Part shown: positions 1-9,306 of the stretch, in pieces
Layout of the letters: the number at the start of each line of letters is the position of its first letter
Position numbering within the stretch: the first letter of the stretch is position 1
Assembly (NCBI GenBank): GCA_947456955.1
Contig: CANGTQ010000001.1
Location: 186,001-250,000, forward strand
Source: Flavobacteriaceae bacterium
Lineage (GTDB): Bacteria; Bacteroidota; Bacteroidia; Flavobacteriales; Flavobacteriaceae
Reading direction: 5' to 3'
Length of the DNA stretch: 64,000 bases
The notes under the pieces: generated by a model
What the model saw: the letters and a program-made list of their open reading frames with translations, nothing else
What the model was told of the DNA's origin: nothing
Database searches by the model: none
Translations under genes and position numbers: made by a program

Positions 1-489
1 ACAAGAAATCCCGCCAATGTCCTTTCAGTATTCAGTGATACTTATACAAATGTCCCAGTTTCCTATTATAATGGTTTTTGGACTCCAGGTTCAACAACTG
101 GTTCGGCAGATTTTTCTGTAAACGGAAATAATGTTTTAAACTACACTACTTTTAATTATGTCGGAATTGCATTTGCTAATCCAACTTTAAATGCTACAGC
201 TATGACTAAAATACATTTTAACATGTACATCCCTAACAATGTTCCTCCAAATTTTAGTTTTTTGATTTCAATTGAAGATTGGGGACCAAATCAGATTGAT
301 AATGGTGGTGATGATACAAGACAACAAATTTTTGTTACAGCTTCACAAGTTCAAGCAAATAGTTGGGTTACCATTGAAGCTCCTTTGACTTTAGTGAACA
401 GGAATAATATTGGTTTAATAATAATGGAGAATATTAATGGTTCATCATTATCAAATTTTTATATGGATAATATCTATTTCTTCAACTAA
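1..489 (+). CDS. C-terminal part of a secreted glycan-binding protein (partial at the window edge)
   Basis: The reading frame is open from base 1 to the TAA at 487-489, giving at least 162 residues; the start lies upstream of the window. The fragment has a beta-sandwich look, with alternating hydrophobic residues, many Asn/Thr/Gly, and the phrase VLSVFSDTYTNVPV near its start. That phrase is common in carbohydrate-binding C-termini of flavobacterial laminarin-locus proteins. There is no catalytic motif. Its position directly upstream of GH16, GH149-like, GH17 and GH30 genes suggests a surface glycan-binding lipoprotein (SusE-like) or the tail of another glucanase. The exact family is not determined. 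Confidence 0.7.
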   Translation, partial: TRNPANVLSVFSDTYTNVPVSYYNGFWTPGSTTGSADFSVNGNNVLNYTTFNYVGIAFANPTLNATAMTKIHFNMYIPNNVPPNFSFLISIEDWGPNQIDNGGDDTRQQIFVTASQVQANSWVTIEAPLTLVNRNNIGLIIMENINGSSLSNFYMDNIYFFN

Positions 490-523
490 TAAAAATACTA
501 TTTAACATTTCAAATAAATAATA

Positions 524-1330
524 ATGAAAAAAATAAAAATATATAATTTACTTTTAATAGGTTTTGGCTCTTTAGTTATAGGTTGTGAGACCGATGAAAA
601 GCAAACAGTTATTACTAAAACACAATTGGTAATGAGTGAAGAATTTAATGTAGATGGAGCGCCAGATTCAAATTTATGGTCATACAATATAGGAACAGGA
701 AGTAATGGTTGGGGCAATAATGAATTGCAATATTATACTGATAGACCACAAAATATTAAAGTTGAAAATGGAGTTTTAAAAATAACAGCTCGAAGAGAAC
801 AATATATGGGTTCCTCTTATACTTCTGCTAGAATTATTTCTAAAGGAAAATATGAAAAAAAATATGGGAGAATAGAAGCTCGAATTAAATTGCCAAGAGG
901 TAAAGGTTTATGGCCTGCATTTTGGATGTTAGGAGCTAATTCAGATACTGTAATTTGGCCACAATGTGGAGAAATTGATATTATGGAGTACCTTGGAAAT
1001 AGTCCAACAAAAATATTCGGAACTGTTCACGGACCAGGTTATTCTGCTGGTGAATCAATTTCGAAAAACTTTTTCCTTTCCAACAGCAGATTTGATACTG
1101 ACTTTCATATTTTTGGTATAGAATGGGATGAAAATAGAGTAAATTTTTACGTTGATGATATGTTATATCATTCCGTTACACCTGAAGATGTTCCAGGAGA
1201 ATGGGTTTTTAATCAATCATTTTATATGATATTGAATATAGCAGTTGGAGGAAATTTACCAGGAGCTCCAAATGGAGAAACGCCTTTTCCACAAGAAATG
1301 TTAGTTGATTACATAAGAGTATATGAATAA
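524..1330 (+). CDS. GH16 endo-beta-1,3-glucanase (laminarinase-type), lipoprotein
   Basis: This 268-residue protein has a lipoprotein signal peptide with lipobox VIGC, so Cys21 would be the lipidated residue. One GH16 domain fills the rest. The catalytic signature EIDIME is at residues 150-155 (E150 nucleophile, D152, E155 acid/base by family knowledge). The WPAFWML and RIEARIK stretches are also typical of GH16 laminarinases. It should cut beta-1,3-glucan on the cell surface. The gene starts 34 bp after the glycan-binding fragment and is followed by a clear terminator, so it may close the first transcript of the locus. Specificity within GH16 cannot be fixed by eye. Confidence 0.9.
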   Translation: MKKIKIYNLLLIGFGSLVIGCETDEKQTVITKTQLVMSEEFNVDGAPDSNLWSYNIGTGSNGWGNNELQYYTDRPQNIKVENGVLKITARREQYMGSSYTSARIISKGKYEKKYGRIEARIKLPRGKGLWPAFWMLGANSDTVIWPQCGEIDIMEYLGNSPTKIFGTVHGPGYSAGESISKNFFLSNSRFDTDFHIFGIEWDENRVNFYVDDMLYHSVTPEDVPGEWVFNQSFYMILNIAVGGNLPGAPNGETPFPQEMLVDYIRVYE

Positions 1331-1341
1331 ATATAATAAAG

Positions 1342-1380
1342 ACAACTAGACTAATTGAATAATAGTCTAGTTGTTTTTTA
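1342..1380 (+). terminator. Rho-independent terminator after the GH16 lipoprotein gene
   Basis: An 11-bp perfect stem (acaactagact / agtctagttgt) with a 10-base AT loop is followed by a run of T. It lies 12 bp after the GH16 stop codon and separates it from the downstream phosphorylase gene. Confidence 0.85.
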
Positions 1381-1421
1381 TTAATTGGATTTGACAGAAA
1401 AAAAGAACTCTTATAATTATT

Positions 1422-4400
1422 ATGATTGACAAACAAAATACACTAGTTGATAATGCGATTGAAGATAAAAAGGTGTCTATGGATATCGTTTTGTTAGATG
1501 GAGAAAAATTTTATAAAATAGCTAATAACGATGCAATGCGGCCATTCTTTATGAGTGTCGTAAGTGATTCAAATCATTGGTTGTTTATTTCAAGTAACGG
1601 AGGATTAACTGCCGGAAGGAAGAATGCTGAGTTTGCTTTGTTTCCCTACTATACAGATGACAAAATTAGCGAGTTTGCTGATATAACAGGAAGTAAATCG
1701 ATCTTTCAAATTAATGCAGATAATCAAACTCATATTTGGGAACCCTTTTCGGAGCGATTTAACGAAAACTATAATTTAAGCAGAAATTTATACAAAAACC
1801 TATACGGTAATAAAATAATATTTGAAGAAGTTCACCATGATTTTGAGTTGACTTTTAGATATCAATGGAGTACCAGCAATTTATACGGTTTCGTAAAAAC
1901 ATCTGAAATCATAAATGATTCAGATAACGATTATTCCATTACACTTTTAGATGGTATTCAAAATATTATGCCTCATGGTGTGAGTAGTGATTTGCAAAAT
2001 AGCACTAGTAATTTAGTTGATGCCTACAAAAGAAATGAACTTCATACACAAAGTGGTTTAGGTATTTTTGCTCTTAGTGCTATTATCGTTGATAAAGCTG
2101 AGCCAAGCGAGGCTTTAAAAGCTAATATTGCTTGGTCATTAGGATTAGACAAACCGTCTTACTTACTTTCATCATTACAAGTATCAAATTTCCGTAAAGC
2201 GCAAAAAGTAAGTCTTGAGACTGATATTAAGGGTGAAAAAGGGGCTTATTTTGTTTCAACTGATTTGTTTTTAGTAAAGAATTCTTCTGAGTCTTGGAAA
2301 ATAATTGCCAACGTAAATCAAACCCAATCTCAAATTATTGAATTAGCTGATGCTATTTGTAATGATAAAGCATTAGAAGATAAATTATTAGCTGATATCG
2401 AATTAGGAAAGCAAAATCTTATTGCTCTTAACGCTACTGCTGATGGTTTGCAGTTTACTGCTGATAAACGAAAAGATACTAGGCATTTCGCTAATGTTTT
2501 GTTTAACATTATGCGAGGTGGAATTTTTGATAATAATTATCAAATTGAGAAAATTGATTTTGTGAACTATATTTCAAAAGCAAATAATACAGTTTTTGAA
2601 AAGCAATCTTCCTTTTTAACAAATCTACCTGAGGTTTTTGAATATGCTCTTTTAGAACAATTAGTATCTAAAATTGACGATGCAGATTTATTCAGACTTT
2701 GTACCGAATATTTGCCGCTAAAATTCAGTAGAAGACATGGTGATCCAAGTCGTCCGTGGAATAAGTTTTCTATCAATACAAGAAGCGAAATTGATGGATC
2801 AAAAATATTAGATTATCAAGGAAATTGGCGCGACATTTTTCAGAATTGGGAAGCTTTAGCTTATGCCTATCCTGATTTTATTGATGGAATGATTCACAAA
2901 TTTTTGAATGCCTCTACTTTTGATGGTTATAATCCTTACAGAGTAACAAAAGACGGATTTGATTGGGAAACTATAGAGCCTGATAATCCATGGTCATACA
3001 TTGGCTATTGGGGCGATCATCAAATTATTTATTTGTTGAAATTTTTAGAGTTTATAGAAAAATACCAACCAGGTAAATTAGATTCATATTTTGATAAGGA
3101 TTGTTTTGTATATGCGGCCGTTCCATACACTATCAAGTCTTATCAAGAGATAGTTGAAAATCCAAAAGATACCATTTTATTTAACCATGAATGGGATGCT
3201 TTAATAAATATGCGTAGAAATGCTATTGGTGCTGATGGTACTTTGTTACGAGATAATAAAGATGAAATCTATCATGTGAACTTCATCGAAAAAATCTTAG
3301 CCACTGTGTTGGCCAAAATGTCGAACTTCATACCAGAAGCTGGTATTTGGATGAATACGCAAAGACCAGAATGGAACGATGCCAATAATGCTCTTGTTGG
3401 AAATGGTGTTTCTATGGTTACTTTATATTATTTGAGAAGATTTTTGAAGTTTTTCCAACAATTACTAGAAAATTCAAATCAAGAAACCATTAAGATTTCA
3501 AATGAAATGGTTGAGTTTTATCATGCTATTAGAGAAAGTCTTATTGCTTTTCAACCCTTACTCGATGAACCAATTACAAATCAAGATAGAAAAAAAATAC
3601 TAGATTCTTTAGGTCAAGCAGCCTCTGATTATCGTTATCAAATTTACAATAGTGGTTTTTGGGGCAAGAAAAGAACCCATTCAATGTCAGGTTTAAAGAA
3701 ATTTGTTGATGTAAGTCTAGTATTTATCGAACATTCAATCAAAGTAAATAAAAGGCAAGATAATCTATATCATGCCTATAATTTAATGTCTATTGAAAAT
3801 AATGGTGTAACAATTTCGTATTTGCCAGAAATGTTAGAAGGTCAAGTGGCTGTTCTGAGTTCTGGGTTTGTCGATGGAAAAGAATCACTACAAATATTAG
3901 ATGCTTTAAAAAATAGTGAGTTATACAGACCAGATCAAAACAGTTATATTTTATATCCAAATAAAAAACTTCCAAAGTTTTTAGAAAAAAATACTATTCA
4001 AAAAGATAAAGTAGAAAAATCAGTTTTACTGAAAACACTTCTTGAAAGAAATAATTCACTTTTAATTAATCAAGATATAAATGGTGGTTATCATTTTAAC
4101 GGTAACTTTCATAATGCAAATGATTTAAAAGAAGCTCTAGTTCAGTTAGCCAATTATCAAGAATATGCAGAATTAGTAAATAATGAAACATCCATTATTT
4201 TACAAATCTTTGAAGATGTGTTTAATCATAAAGCTTTTACTGGTCGTTCTGGTACATTCTATGGATATGAAGGATTAGGTTCAATTTATTGGCACATGGT
4301 TTCTAAATTACATGTTTCTGTATTAGAAGTTACAAATGAAGCAATTAATGCTAACGAAAATCAAAGTGTAATTGATTCTTTAATTACTCATTTTCAAGCA

Positions 4401-4889
4401 ATAGGACAAGGAATTGGCGTTCATAAATCACCTGAAGTATACGGTGCTTTCCCTACTGATCCTTATTCGCATACTCCATTCAGTAGAGGTGCTCAACAGC
4501 CTGGAATGACTGGTCAAGTTAAAGAAGACATTCTTACTAGAATTGGAGAATTAGGAGTTAATATGAAAGATGGAAAATTACATTTCAAACCTTCTTTACT
4601 TCACAAAACTGAATTTTTAACTCAAGATACTGTAGCTACTTTTATTTTGTTTGATGGAAATGAAAAGAAAGTTACTTTGGATAATGGTAGTTTAGCATTT
4701 ACCGTTTGTCAAGTTCCAGTGATTTATAAAATTGATGCAACAAATAAAATTGAATTGTCTTATAAAAACGGAACTAAAGAAACACTTGAAACTCTAGAAT
4801 TAAATAATGAACAAAGTAATAAAATATTCCATAGAACTGGCGCTATAGAACAAGTTATGGTTTTTTTGAAAGAGAATGAATTGAGATAA
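1422..4889 (+). CDS. GH94-superfamily glycoside phosphorylase, probably GH149 (beta-1,3-oligoglucan phosphorylase)
   Basis: The protein has 1155 residues and no signal peptide, so it is cytoplasmic. It carries landmarks of the GH94/GH149/GH161 phosphorylase clan: an N-terminal beta-sandwich with SSNGGLTAGRKNAEFALFP near residue 50, a central (alpha/alpha)6 barrel, and near residue 945 the phrase TGRSGTFYGYEGLGSIYWHM. The length is well above GH94 cellobiose phosphorylases (about 800) and fits GH149. Such enzymes phosphorolyse beta-1,3-gluco-oligosaccharides to glucose-1-phosphate, saving ATP. Its place among laminarin hydrolases supports this. Its stop overlaps the next start by one base (TAATG at 4887-4891), so it is coupled to the GH17 gene. 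GH94 and GH161 are the alternatives. Confidence 0.75.
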   Translation: MIDKQNTLVDNAIEDKKVSMDIVLLDGEKFYKIANNDAMRPFFMSVVSDSNHWLFISSNGGLTAGRKNAEFALFPYYTDDKISEFADITGSKSIFQINADNQTHIWEPFSERFNENYNLSRNLYKNLYGNKIIFEEVHHDFELTFRYQWSTSNLYGFVKTSEIINDSDNDYSITLLDGIQNIMPHGVSSDLQNSTSNLVDAYKRNELHTQSGLGIFALSAIIVDKAEPSEALKANIAWSLGLDKPSYLLSSLQVSNFRKAQKVSLETDIKGEKGAYFVSTDLFLVKNSSESWKIIANVNQTQSQIIELADAICNDKALEDKLLADIELGKQNLIALNATADGLQFTADKRKDTRHFANVLFNIMRGGIFDNNYQIEKIDFVNYISKANNTVFEKQSSFLTNLPEVFEYALLEQLVSKIDDADLFRLCTEYLPLKFSRRHGDPSRPWNKFSINTRSEIDGSKILDYQGNWRDIFQNWEALAYAYPDFIDGMIHKFLNASTFDGYNPYRVTKDGFDWETIEPDNPWSYIGYWGDHQIIYLLKFLEFIEKYQPGKLDSYFDKDCFVYAAVPYTIKSYQEIVENPKDTILFNHEWDALINMRRNAIGADGTLLRDNKDEIYHVNFIEKILATVLAKMSNFIPEAGIWMNTQRPEWNDANNALVGNGVSMVTLYYLRRFLKFFQQLLENSNQETIKISNEMVEFYHAIRESLIAFQPLLDEPITNQDRKKILDSLGQAASDYRYQIYNSGFWGKKRTHSMSGLKKFVDVSLVFIEHSIKVNKRQDNLYHAYNLMSIENNGVTISYLPEMLEGQVAVLSSGFVDGKESLQILDALKNSELYRPDQNSYILYPNKKLPKFLEKNTIQKDKVEKSVLLKTLLERNNSLLINQDINGGYHFNGNFHNANDLKEALVQLANYQEYAELVNNETSIILQIFEDVFNHKAFTGRSGTFYGYEGLGSIYWHMVSKLHVSVLEVTNEAINANENQSVIDSLITHFQAIGQGIGVHKSPEVYGAFPTDPYSHTPFSRGAQQPGMTGQVKEDILTRIGELGVNMKDGKLHFKPSLLHKTEFLTQDTVATFILFDGNEKKVTLDNGSLAFTVCQVPVIYKIDATNKIELSYKNGTKETLETLELNNEQSNKIFHRTGAIEQVMVFLKENELR

Positions 4890-6142
4890 TGAACAAAGGC
4901 GTTTACATCATACTACTATTATTGTTTATATCATGTAATCAAAAGAACACTAGAAATTTAGTTTCAAAGGAAATGACCGCAGAAAAATTATTAGGGAATA
5001 TAAATTATCAAGCCATATGTTATGGTGGTTACAGGTCAAAAACTAGAGATAATGAACCTTCTATAGCAGAATTAAAAGAAGATATGAAAATACTTTCTGC
5101 TATGAATATTAGAATTATAAGAACTTATAATGTTCATTATTCAGAAGCTGCTAATTTATTAAAAGCTATAAGTGAATTAAAAAATGAGTTTCCAAATTTT
5201 GAAATGTATGTAATGTTAGGTGCATGGATTGATTGCAAAAATGCATGGACAGCTTTACCACCAATTCATAATGAAGAGAGTTCTCGTAACGCTATTGAAA
5301 TAGAAGAAGCAATTAGATTAACAAATGAATATCCAGATATAGTAAAAATTATTGCTGTTGGAAATGAAGCCATGGTTAAATGGGCGACAAGTTATTATGT
5401 AACACCCAACATCATTTTAAAATGGGTAAATCATTTGCAAAGTTTAAAAAGGGAAAATAAATTACCGAAAAATGTTTGGATAACTAGCTCTGATAATTTT
5501 GCTTCTTGGGGTGGAGGTGATGCAGAATATCATGTAGAAGATTTAAATCAATTGATTAAATCGGTTGATTATATTTCAATGCATACCTATCCAATGCACG
5601 ATACACATTATAACCCAGTTTTTTGGGGAATAAAAGAAGGAGAACAACAATTGACAGAAAAAGAACGAATAGATGCATCTCTCAAAAGAGCAAGGGATTA
5701 TTCAATAAATCAATATAATAGTGTAGTTAAATATATGAAGTCAATTGGTGTTGAAAAACCAGTACATATAGGTGAAACAGGTTGGGCTACAATTGATAAT
5801 GGTCTCTATGGCGATAAAGGTTCAAAAGCAACAGATGAATATAAATCGGCTCAATTTTATAATCTTATGAGAGAATGGACTAACAGTTCAGGAATTTCTT
5901 GTTTCTATTTTGAAGCATTTGATGAAAATTGGAAAGATAGTGCAAACCCTGCTGGTTCAGAAAATCATTTTGGGTTAATTAATTTACAATCAGAAGCTAA
6001 ATACGCGCTTTGGGATTTAGTAGATAAAGCTACATTTAAAGGCTTAACTCGAAATGGTAAACCAATCACAAAAACCTATAATGGAAATGAAAAGTCATTA
6101 TGGATGGATGTAAAAACTCCGACAAGAGTTTTAATGAATTAG
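4889..6142 (+). CDS. GH17 beta-1,3-glucanase, lipoprotein
   Basis: This 417-residue protein has a lipoprotein signal peptide (lipobox FISC, Cys16). The fold is a GH17 TIM barrel: VGNEA places the acid/base at E160 and HIGETGWA places the nucleophile at E296. The YFEAFDENWK motif near the C-terminus is also common in bacterial GH17. It should act on laminarin oligosaccharides in the periplasm or at the surface. Translation is coupled to the phosphorylase gene through a one-base stop/start overlap, and the GH30 gene follows after 5 bp. Residues 235-260 (HYNPVFWG...) form an insert typical of this Bacteroidota subgroup. Confidence 0.88.
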   Translation: MNKGVYIILLLLFISCNQKNTRNLVSKEMTAEKLLGNINYQAICYGGYRSKTRDNEPSIAELKEDMKILSAMNIRIIRTYNVHYSEAANLLKAISELKNEFPNFEMYVMLGAWIDCKNAWTALPPIHNEESSRNAIEIEEAIRLTNEYPDIVKIIAVGNEAMVKWATSYYVTPNIILKWVNHLQSLKRENKLPKNVWITSSDNFASWGGGDAEYHVEDLNQLIKSVDYISMHTYPMHDTHYNPVFWGIKEGEQQLTEKERIDASLKRARDYSINQYNSVVKYMKSIGVEKPVHIGETGWATIDNGLYGDKGSKATDEYKSAQFYNLMREWTNSSGISCFYFEAFDENWKDSANPAGSENHFGLINLQSEAKYALWDLVDKATFKGLTRNGKPITKTYNGNEKSLWMDVKTPTRVLMN

Positions 6143-6147
6143 TAATA

Positions 6148-7662
6148 ATGGAAAATTATAAGTGTTTAATAACCCGTTTAAAATTTTTGATAATCCCTTT
6201 TATAATGGCATTTTCATTGCAAAGTTGTAAGGTAACGAAAAATTTTAATGTTGAAGTTTATGAAACTTCAGCACAAGGAAATTCGTTAAAAAAAATCACT
6301 CAATTTTCTGAAAGCAATAACCCTGTTATTATAACACTCAATCCAGAAGAAAAATTTCAAACCATTACTGGTTTTGGGGGATCATTTACAGAAGCTTCGG
6401 CCTCTTTACTAAATCGATTGAGTAAAGCAAATCGTAAAAAAATATTAGATGCTTATTTTAGTGAAGATGGTGCTAAATATTCACTAACTAGAACTCATAT
6501 AGCATCTTGTGATTTCTCCTTAAGTAATTATACCTATGCTAAAGTTGAAAATGACTTAGAACTAAAGCATTTTACCATAGAAGATGATAAAGACGATATC
6601 ATTCCGATGATATTAGAAGCCAAAGCCATTTCAAAAGATGGTTTTAATATCATTGCTTCTCCATGGACTGCACCACCATGGATGAAAGACAATCAAAAGT
6701 ATATTGGGGGCAAATTATTACCACAATTCAGCGATACTTTCGCTTTATATTTTTCAAAGTATCTGGAAGCATATAAAAAAGAAGGTATAAATATTTGGGG
6801 AATAACTGTAATAAACGAACCACACGGAAATGGAAATAATTGGGAAAGTACATTATTTTCACCAAAAGAAATGACTGATTTTGTTCAAAACCATTTAGGA
6901 CCAAAATTAGAAAAAGACGGTTGGTCAGATATAAAAATATTAGGCTATGACCAAAATAGAGCGGGAATAAAAGAATGGGTTGACGTGATGTACAAAGATA
7001 AAAATTCATCAAAATACTTCGATGGGCTGGCTATTCACTGGTATGAAAGCACTTATGAGGTATTTCCCGAAGACTTGCAATATGCTCACCAAAAATCACC
7101 TAATAACTATTTAATTCAAACGGAAGCTTGCGTTGACTCTGAAATTCCACACTGGAATGATGATGAATGGTATTGGAAAAAGGAAGCAACTGATTGGGGT
7201 TGGGATTGGGCAAGCGAAAAAGACAAATATTTACATCCTAAATACGCACCGGTTAATCGTTATGCAAACGACATTATAGGTTGTTTGAATAATTGGGTTG
7301 ATGGTTGGGTTGATTGGAATATGGTTTTAGACACACAAGGTGGTCCAAATTGGTTTAAAAACTGGTGTGTAGCTCCGGTAATAGTTGATCCTATAAAAGA
7401 CGAGGTTTATTTTACACCATTGTATTATGTGATGTCACATTTTAGTAAATTCATGCGACCTGGAGCTTTAAAAATTGGGTGTAACATCAACAATAAAGAT
7501 CTACTAGCTACTGCGGTTCAAAATCCAGACGGTTCCATTGCTGTAGTTATTTTTAATCCAACTGAAATAGAACAATCCATTGAAATAAATACTAATAACG
7601 ATAAAAAAAATATTTCCATTAGTGCAAAAGCGTTGCAAACAGTGGTTTTAAAATCCTTTTAA
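6148..7662 (+). CDS. GH30 glucanase (probable exo-beta-1,6-glucanase), lipoprotein
   Basis: The start chosen is the ATG at 6148, five bases after the GH17 stop. A longer frame from 6100 would overlap that gene and bury the signal peptide. From this start the protein has 504 residues with lipobox LQSC (Cys27). GH30 motifs are clear: TGFGGSFTEA near residue 75, VINEPHGN with acid/base E224, and IQTEACVDS with nucleophile E326. The C-terminal beta-sandwich ends in ALQTVVLKSF. In marine flavobacterial laminarin loci the partner GH30 removes beta-1,6-linked glucose branches so that GH16/GH17 can proceed. That role is inferred here; glucosylceramidase activity is the less likely reading. Confidence 0.87.
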   Translation: MENYKCLITRLKFLIIPFIMAFSLQSCKVTKNFNVEVYETSAQGNSLKKITQFSESNNPVIITLNPEEKFQTITGFGGSFTEASASLLNRLSKANRKKILDAYFSEDGAKYSLTRTHIASCDFSLSNYTYAKVENDLELKHFTIEDDKDDIIPMILEAKAISKDGFNIIASPWTAPPWMKDNQKYIGGKLLPQFSDTFALYFSKYLEAYKKEGINIWGITVINEPHGNGNNWESTLFSPKEMTDFVQNHLGPKLEKDGWSDIKILGYDQNRAGIKEWVDVMYKDKNSSKYFDGLAIHWYESTYEVFPEDLQYAHQKSPNNYLIQTEACVDSEIPHWNDDEWYWKKEATDWGWDWASEKDKYLHPKYAPVNRYANDIIGCLNNWVDGWVDWNMVLDTQGGPNWFKNWCVAPVIVDPIKDEVYFTPLYYVMSHFSKFMRPGALKIGCNINNKDLLATAVQNPDGSIAVVIFNPTEIEQSIEINTNNDKKNISISAKALQTVVLKSF

Positions 7663-7679
7663 TTAAATAATTTTTAACT

Positions 7680-9227
7680 ATGTCAAATAATAATTCACGC
7701 CCAACAGGAATTGTACCAATGAGTCAAAAAATAGCTTTTGGATTAGGAATGTTAGCTAACCAAATGTTTCCTGCTGCCTTGGGTATTTTCATGGTTGTGT
7801 TGGTTGAAAATTTGGGTATGCCACCATGGATGTGGGGTATTACCTTTTTCTTACCTAGAATTCTAGATGCATTTATAGATCCAATTATGGGTTTTATATC
7901 TGACAATACTCGTTCTAAATGGGGAAGAAGAAGACAATATGTATTTATAGGAGCCATAATAATGGGGATTTCTTTTGTAGTTATGTGGCAATTGTACAGA
8001 GAAAACAGTATAGATTATAACTTTTATTATTTTCTTATTTGGTCTATTGTATTTTATTTTGGTCTATCTATTTTTAGCGTTCCTTACGTGGCAATGGGTT
8101 ATGAAATGAGTGATGATTTTCATGAAAGAACCAATATAATGGCCATTTCACAATGGATTGGACAATGGGCTTGGGTAATAGCTCCTTGGTTTTGGGTTGT
8201 TATGTATGATCCTAGTTGGTTTCCAAATGCAGATACAGCTACAAGAACTTTAGCCGTTTGGGTCGGAATTTCTTGCATGATATTGGCAATGGTGCCTGCT
8301 ATTTTTATTAAAAGTAAATCTACACTAAACGAAGATAGTTTTTCTCCTTTAACATTTAAAACAATGGGAGGAAGTTTAAAAGAAATATTTTTGAGTTTTG
8401 TTGAAGCTTTCAAAAACAGTCCTTTTAGAAAATTATGTATTGCTACCTTCTTTATTTTTAATGCCTTTAATACGGTTGCAGGTTTTACTTTTTTTATTGT
8501 TGTTTATTACTTATTTAATGGTAATTCTTCAGATTCGGGAATTTGGCCTACACTTTTTGGATGTTTAGGAGCTCTATCTACCACTTTTATTGTAATTCCT
8601 CTTGTCTCTTGGATGTCAAAAAAAATGGAGAAGAAAAAAGCATTTTTGTTATGCCAAGGTATTTCTGTTTTTGGATATATCTTACTTTGGTTTCTCTTTA
8701 TTCCTGGAAAACCTTATATGTTCATAATCGCTTTGCCTTTCTTTTCTTTTGGAATAGGAAGTCTCTTCACTTTGATGATGTCAATGACTGCCGATGTATG
8801 TGATATGGATGAATTGATTTCAGGTAAACGTAGAGAAGCAATATTTGGAGCTATATATTGGTGGATGGTAAAATTTGGTTTTGCAATAGCTGGCTTGTTA
8901 ACTGGTGCTATCATGTCTTTTGTTGATTTTCATCCTGGCGCAGCAACTCAAACAGAAGGAGCAGTAACTGGTTTAAGACTATTTTTCTCTGGAATTCCAA
9001 TTTTGGGTACTTTAATTGCTATGTGGGTTATGAGAAATTATGATTTGTCAGAAGTAAAAGCAAGAGAAATTAAAAAAGAATTAGATATTAGAAGAAACTC
9101 TGATAAAAAACAATCATCTTCTAATCTTCCAGAAAAATTATCTTCAATCGATGATGATGAGTTTCAATTGAACACTGTTTCTGGTATTAATTTAAATTCA
9201 AAAAGTCAAACCGAAATTGATCACTAA
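7680..9227 (+). CDS. GPH-family (glycoside-pentoside-hexuronide:cation) sugar symporter
   Basis: This 515-residue polytopic inner-membrane protein has about 12 hydrophobic segments. RSKWGRRRQYVFIG near residue 85 is the conserved loop 2-3 of MFS/GPH carriers, and AMGYEMSDDFHERT near residue 140 matches the GPH family signature. The last 50 residues are a hydrophilic Ser/Asn-rich tail that is probably cytosolic. It lies 17 bp after the GH30 gene, in the same direction, and would import glucose or short glucans released outside by the GH16/17/30 enzymes. The substrate is inferred from context only. Confidence 0.88.
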   Translation: MSNNNSRPTGIVPMSQKIAFGLGMLANQMFPAALGIFMVVLVENLGMPPWMWGITFFLPRILDAFIDPIMGFISDNTRSKWGRRRQYVFIGAIIMGISFVVMWQLYRENSIDYNFYYFLIWSIVFYFGLSIFSVPYVAMGYEMSDDFHERTNIMAISQWIGQWAWVIAPWFWVVMYDPSWFPNADTATRTLAVWVGISCMILAMVPAIFIKSKSTLNEDSFSPLTFKTMGGSLKEIFLSFVEAFKNSPFRKLCIATFFIFNAFNTVAGFTFFIVVYYLFNGNSSDSGIWPTLFGCLGALSTTFIVIPLVSWMSKKMEKKKAFLLCQGISVFGYILLWFLFIPGKPYMFIIALPFFSFGIGSLFTLMMSMTADVCDMDELISGKRREAIFGAIYWWMVKFGFAIAGLLTGAIMSFVDFHPGAATQTEGAVTGLRLFFSGIPILGTLIAMWVMRNYDLSEVKAREIKKELDIRRNSDKKQSSSNLPEKLSSIDDDEFQLNTVSGINLNSKSQTEIDH

Positions 9228-9230
9228 AAC

Positions 9231-9288
9231 CAGAAGTTGAGGCTGTTTCCATTGGAAATTTGGAATAAAAATGAAAATTTAAAATTTG
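9231..9288 (+). pseudogene. Relic resembling the 3' end of the downstream GH17 gene
   Basis: This intergenic stretch closely matches the last ~56 bases of the next gene (10190-10245). Both contain agaagttg, a variable middle, and then taaaaatgaaaattt followed by aaattt. In the real gene this encodes the C-terminus WDKNENLKF. Here the frame is disrupted. The simplest reading is the decayed tail of a former tandem GH17 copy. It starts 3 bp after the symporter stop codon. Confidence 0.6.
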
Positions 9289-9306
9289 AGACTAAAATAA
9301 TTACAA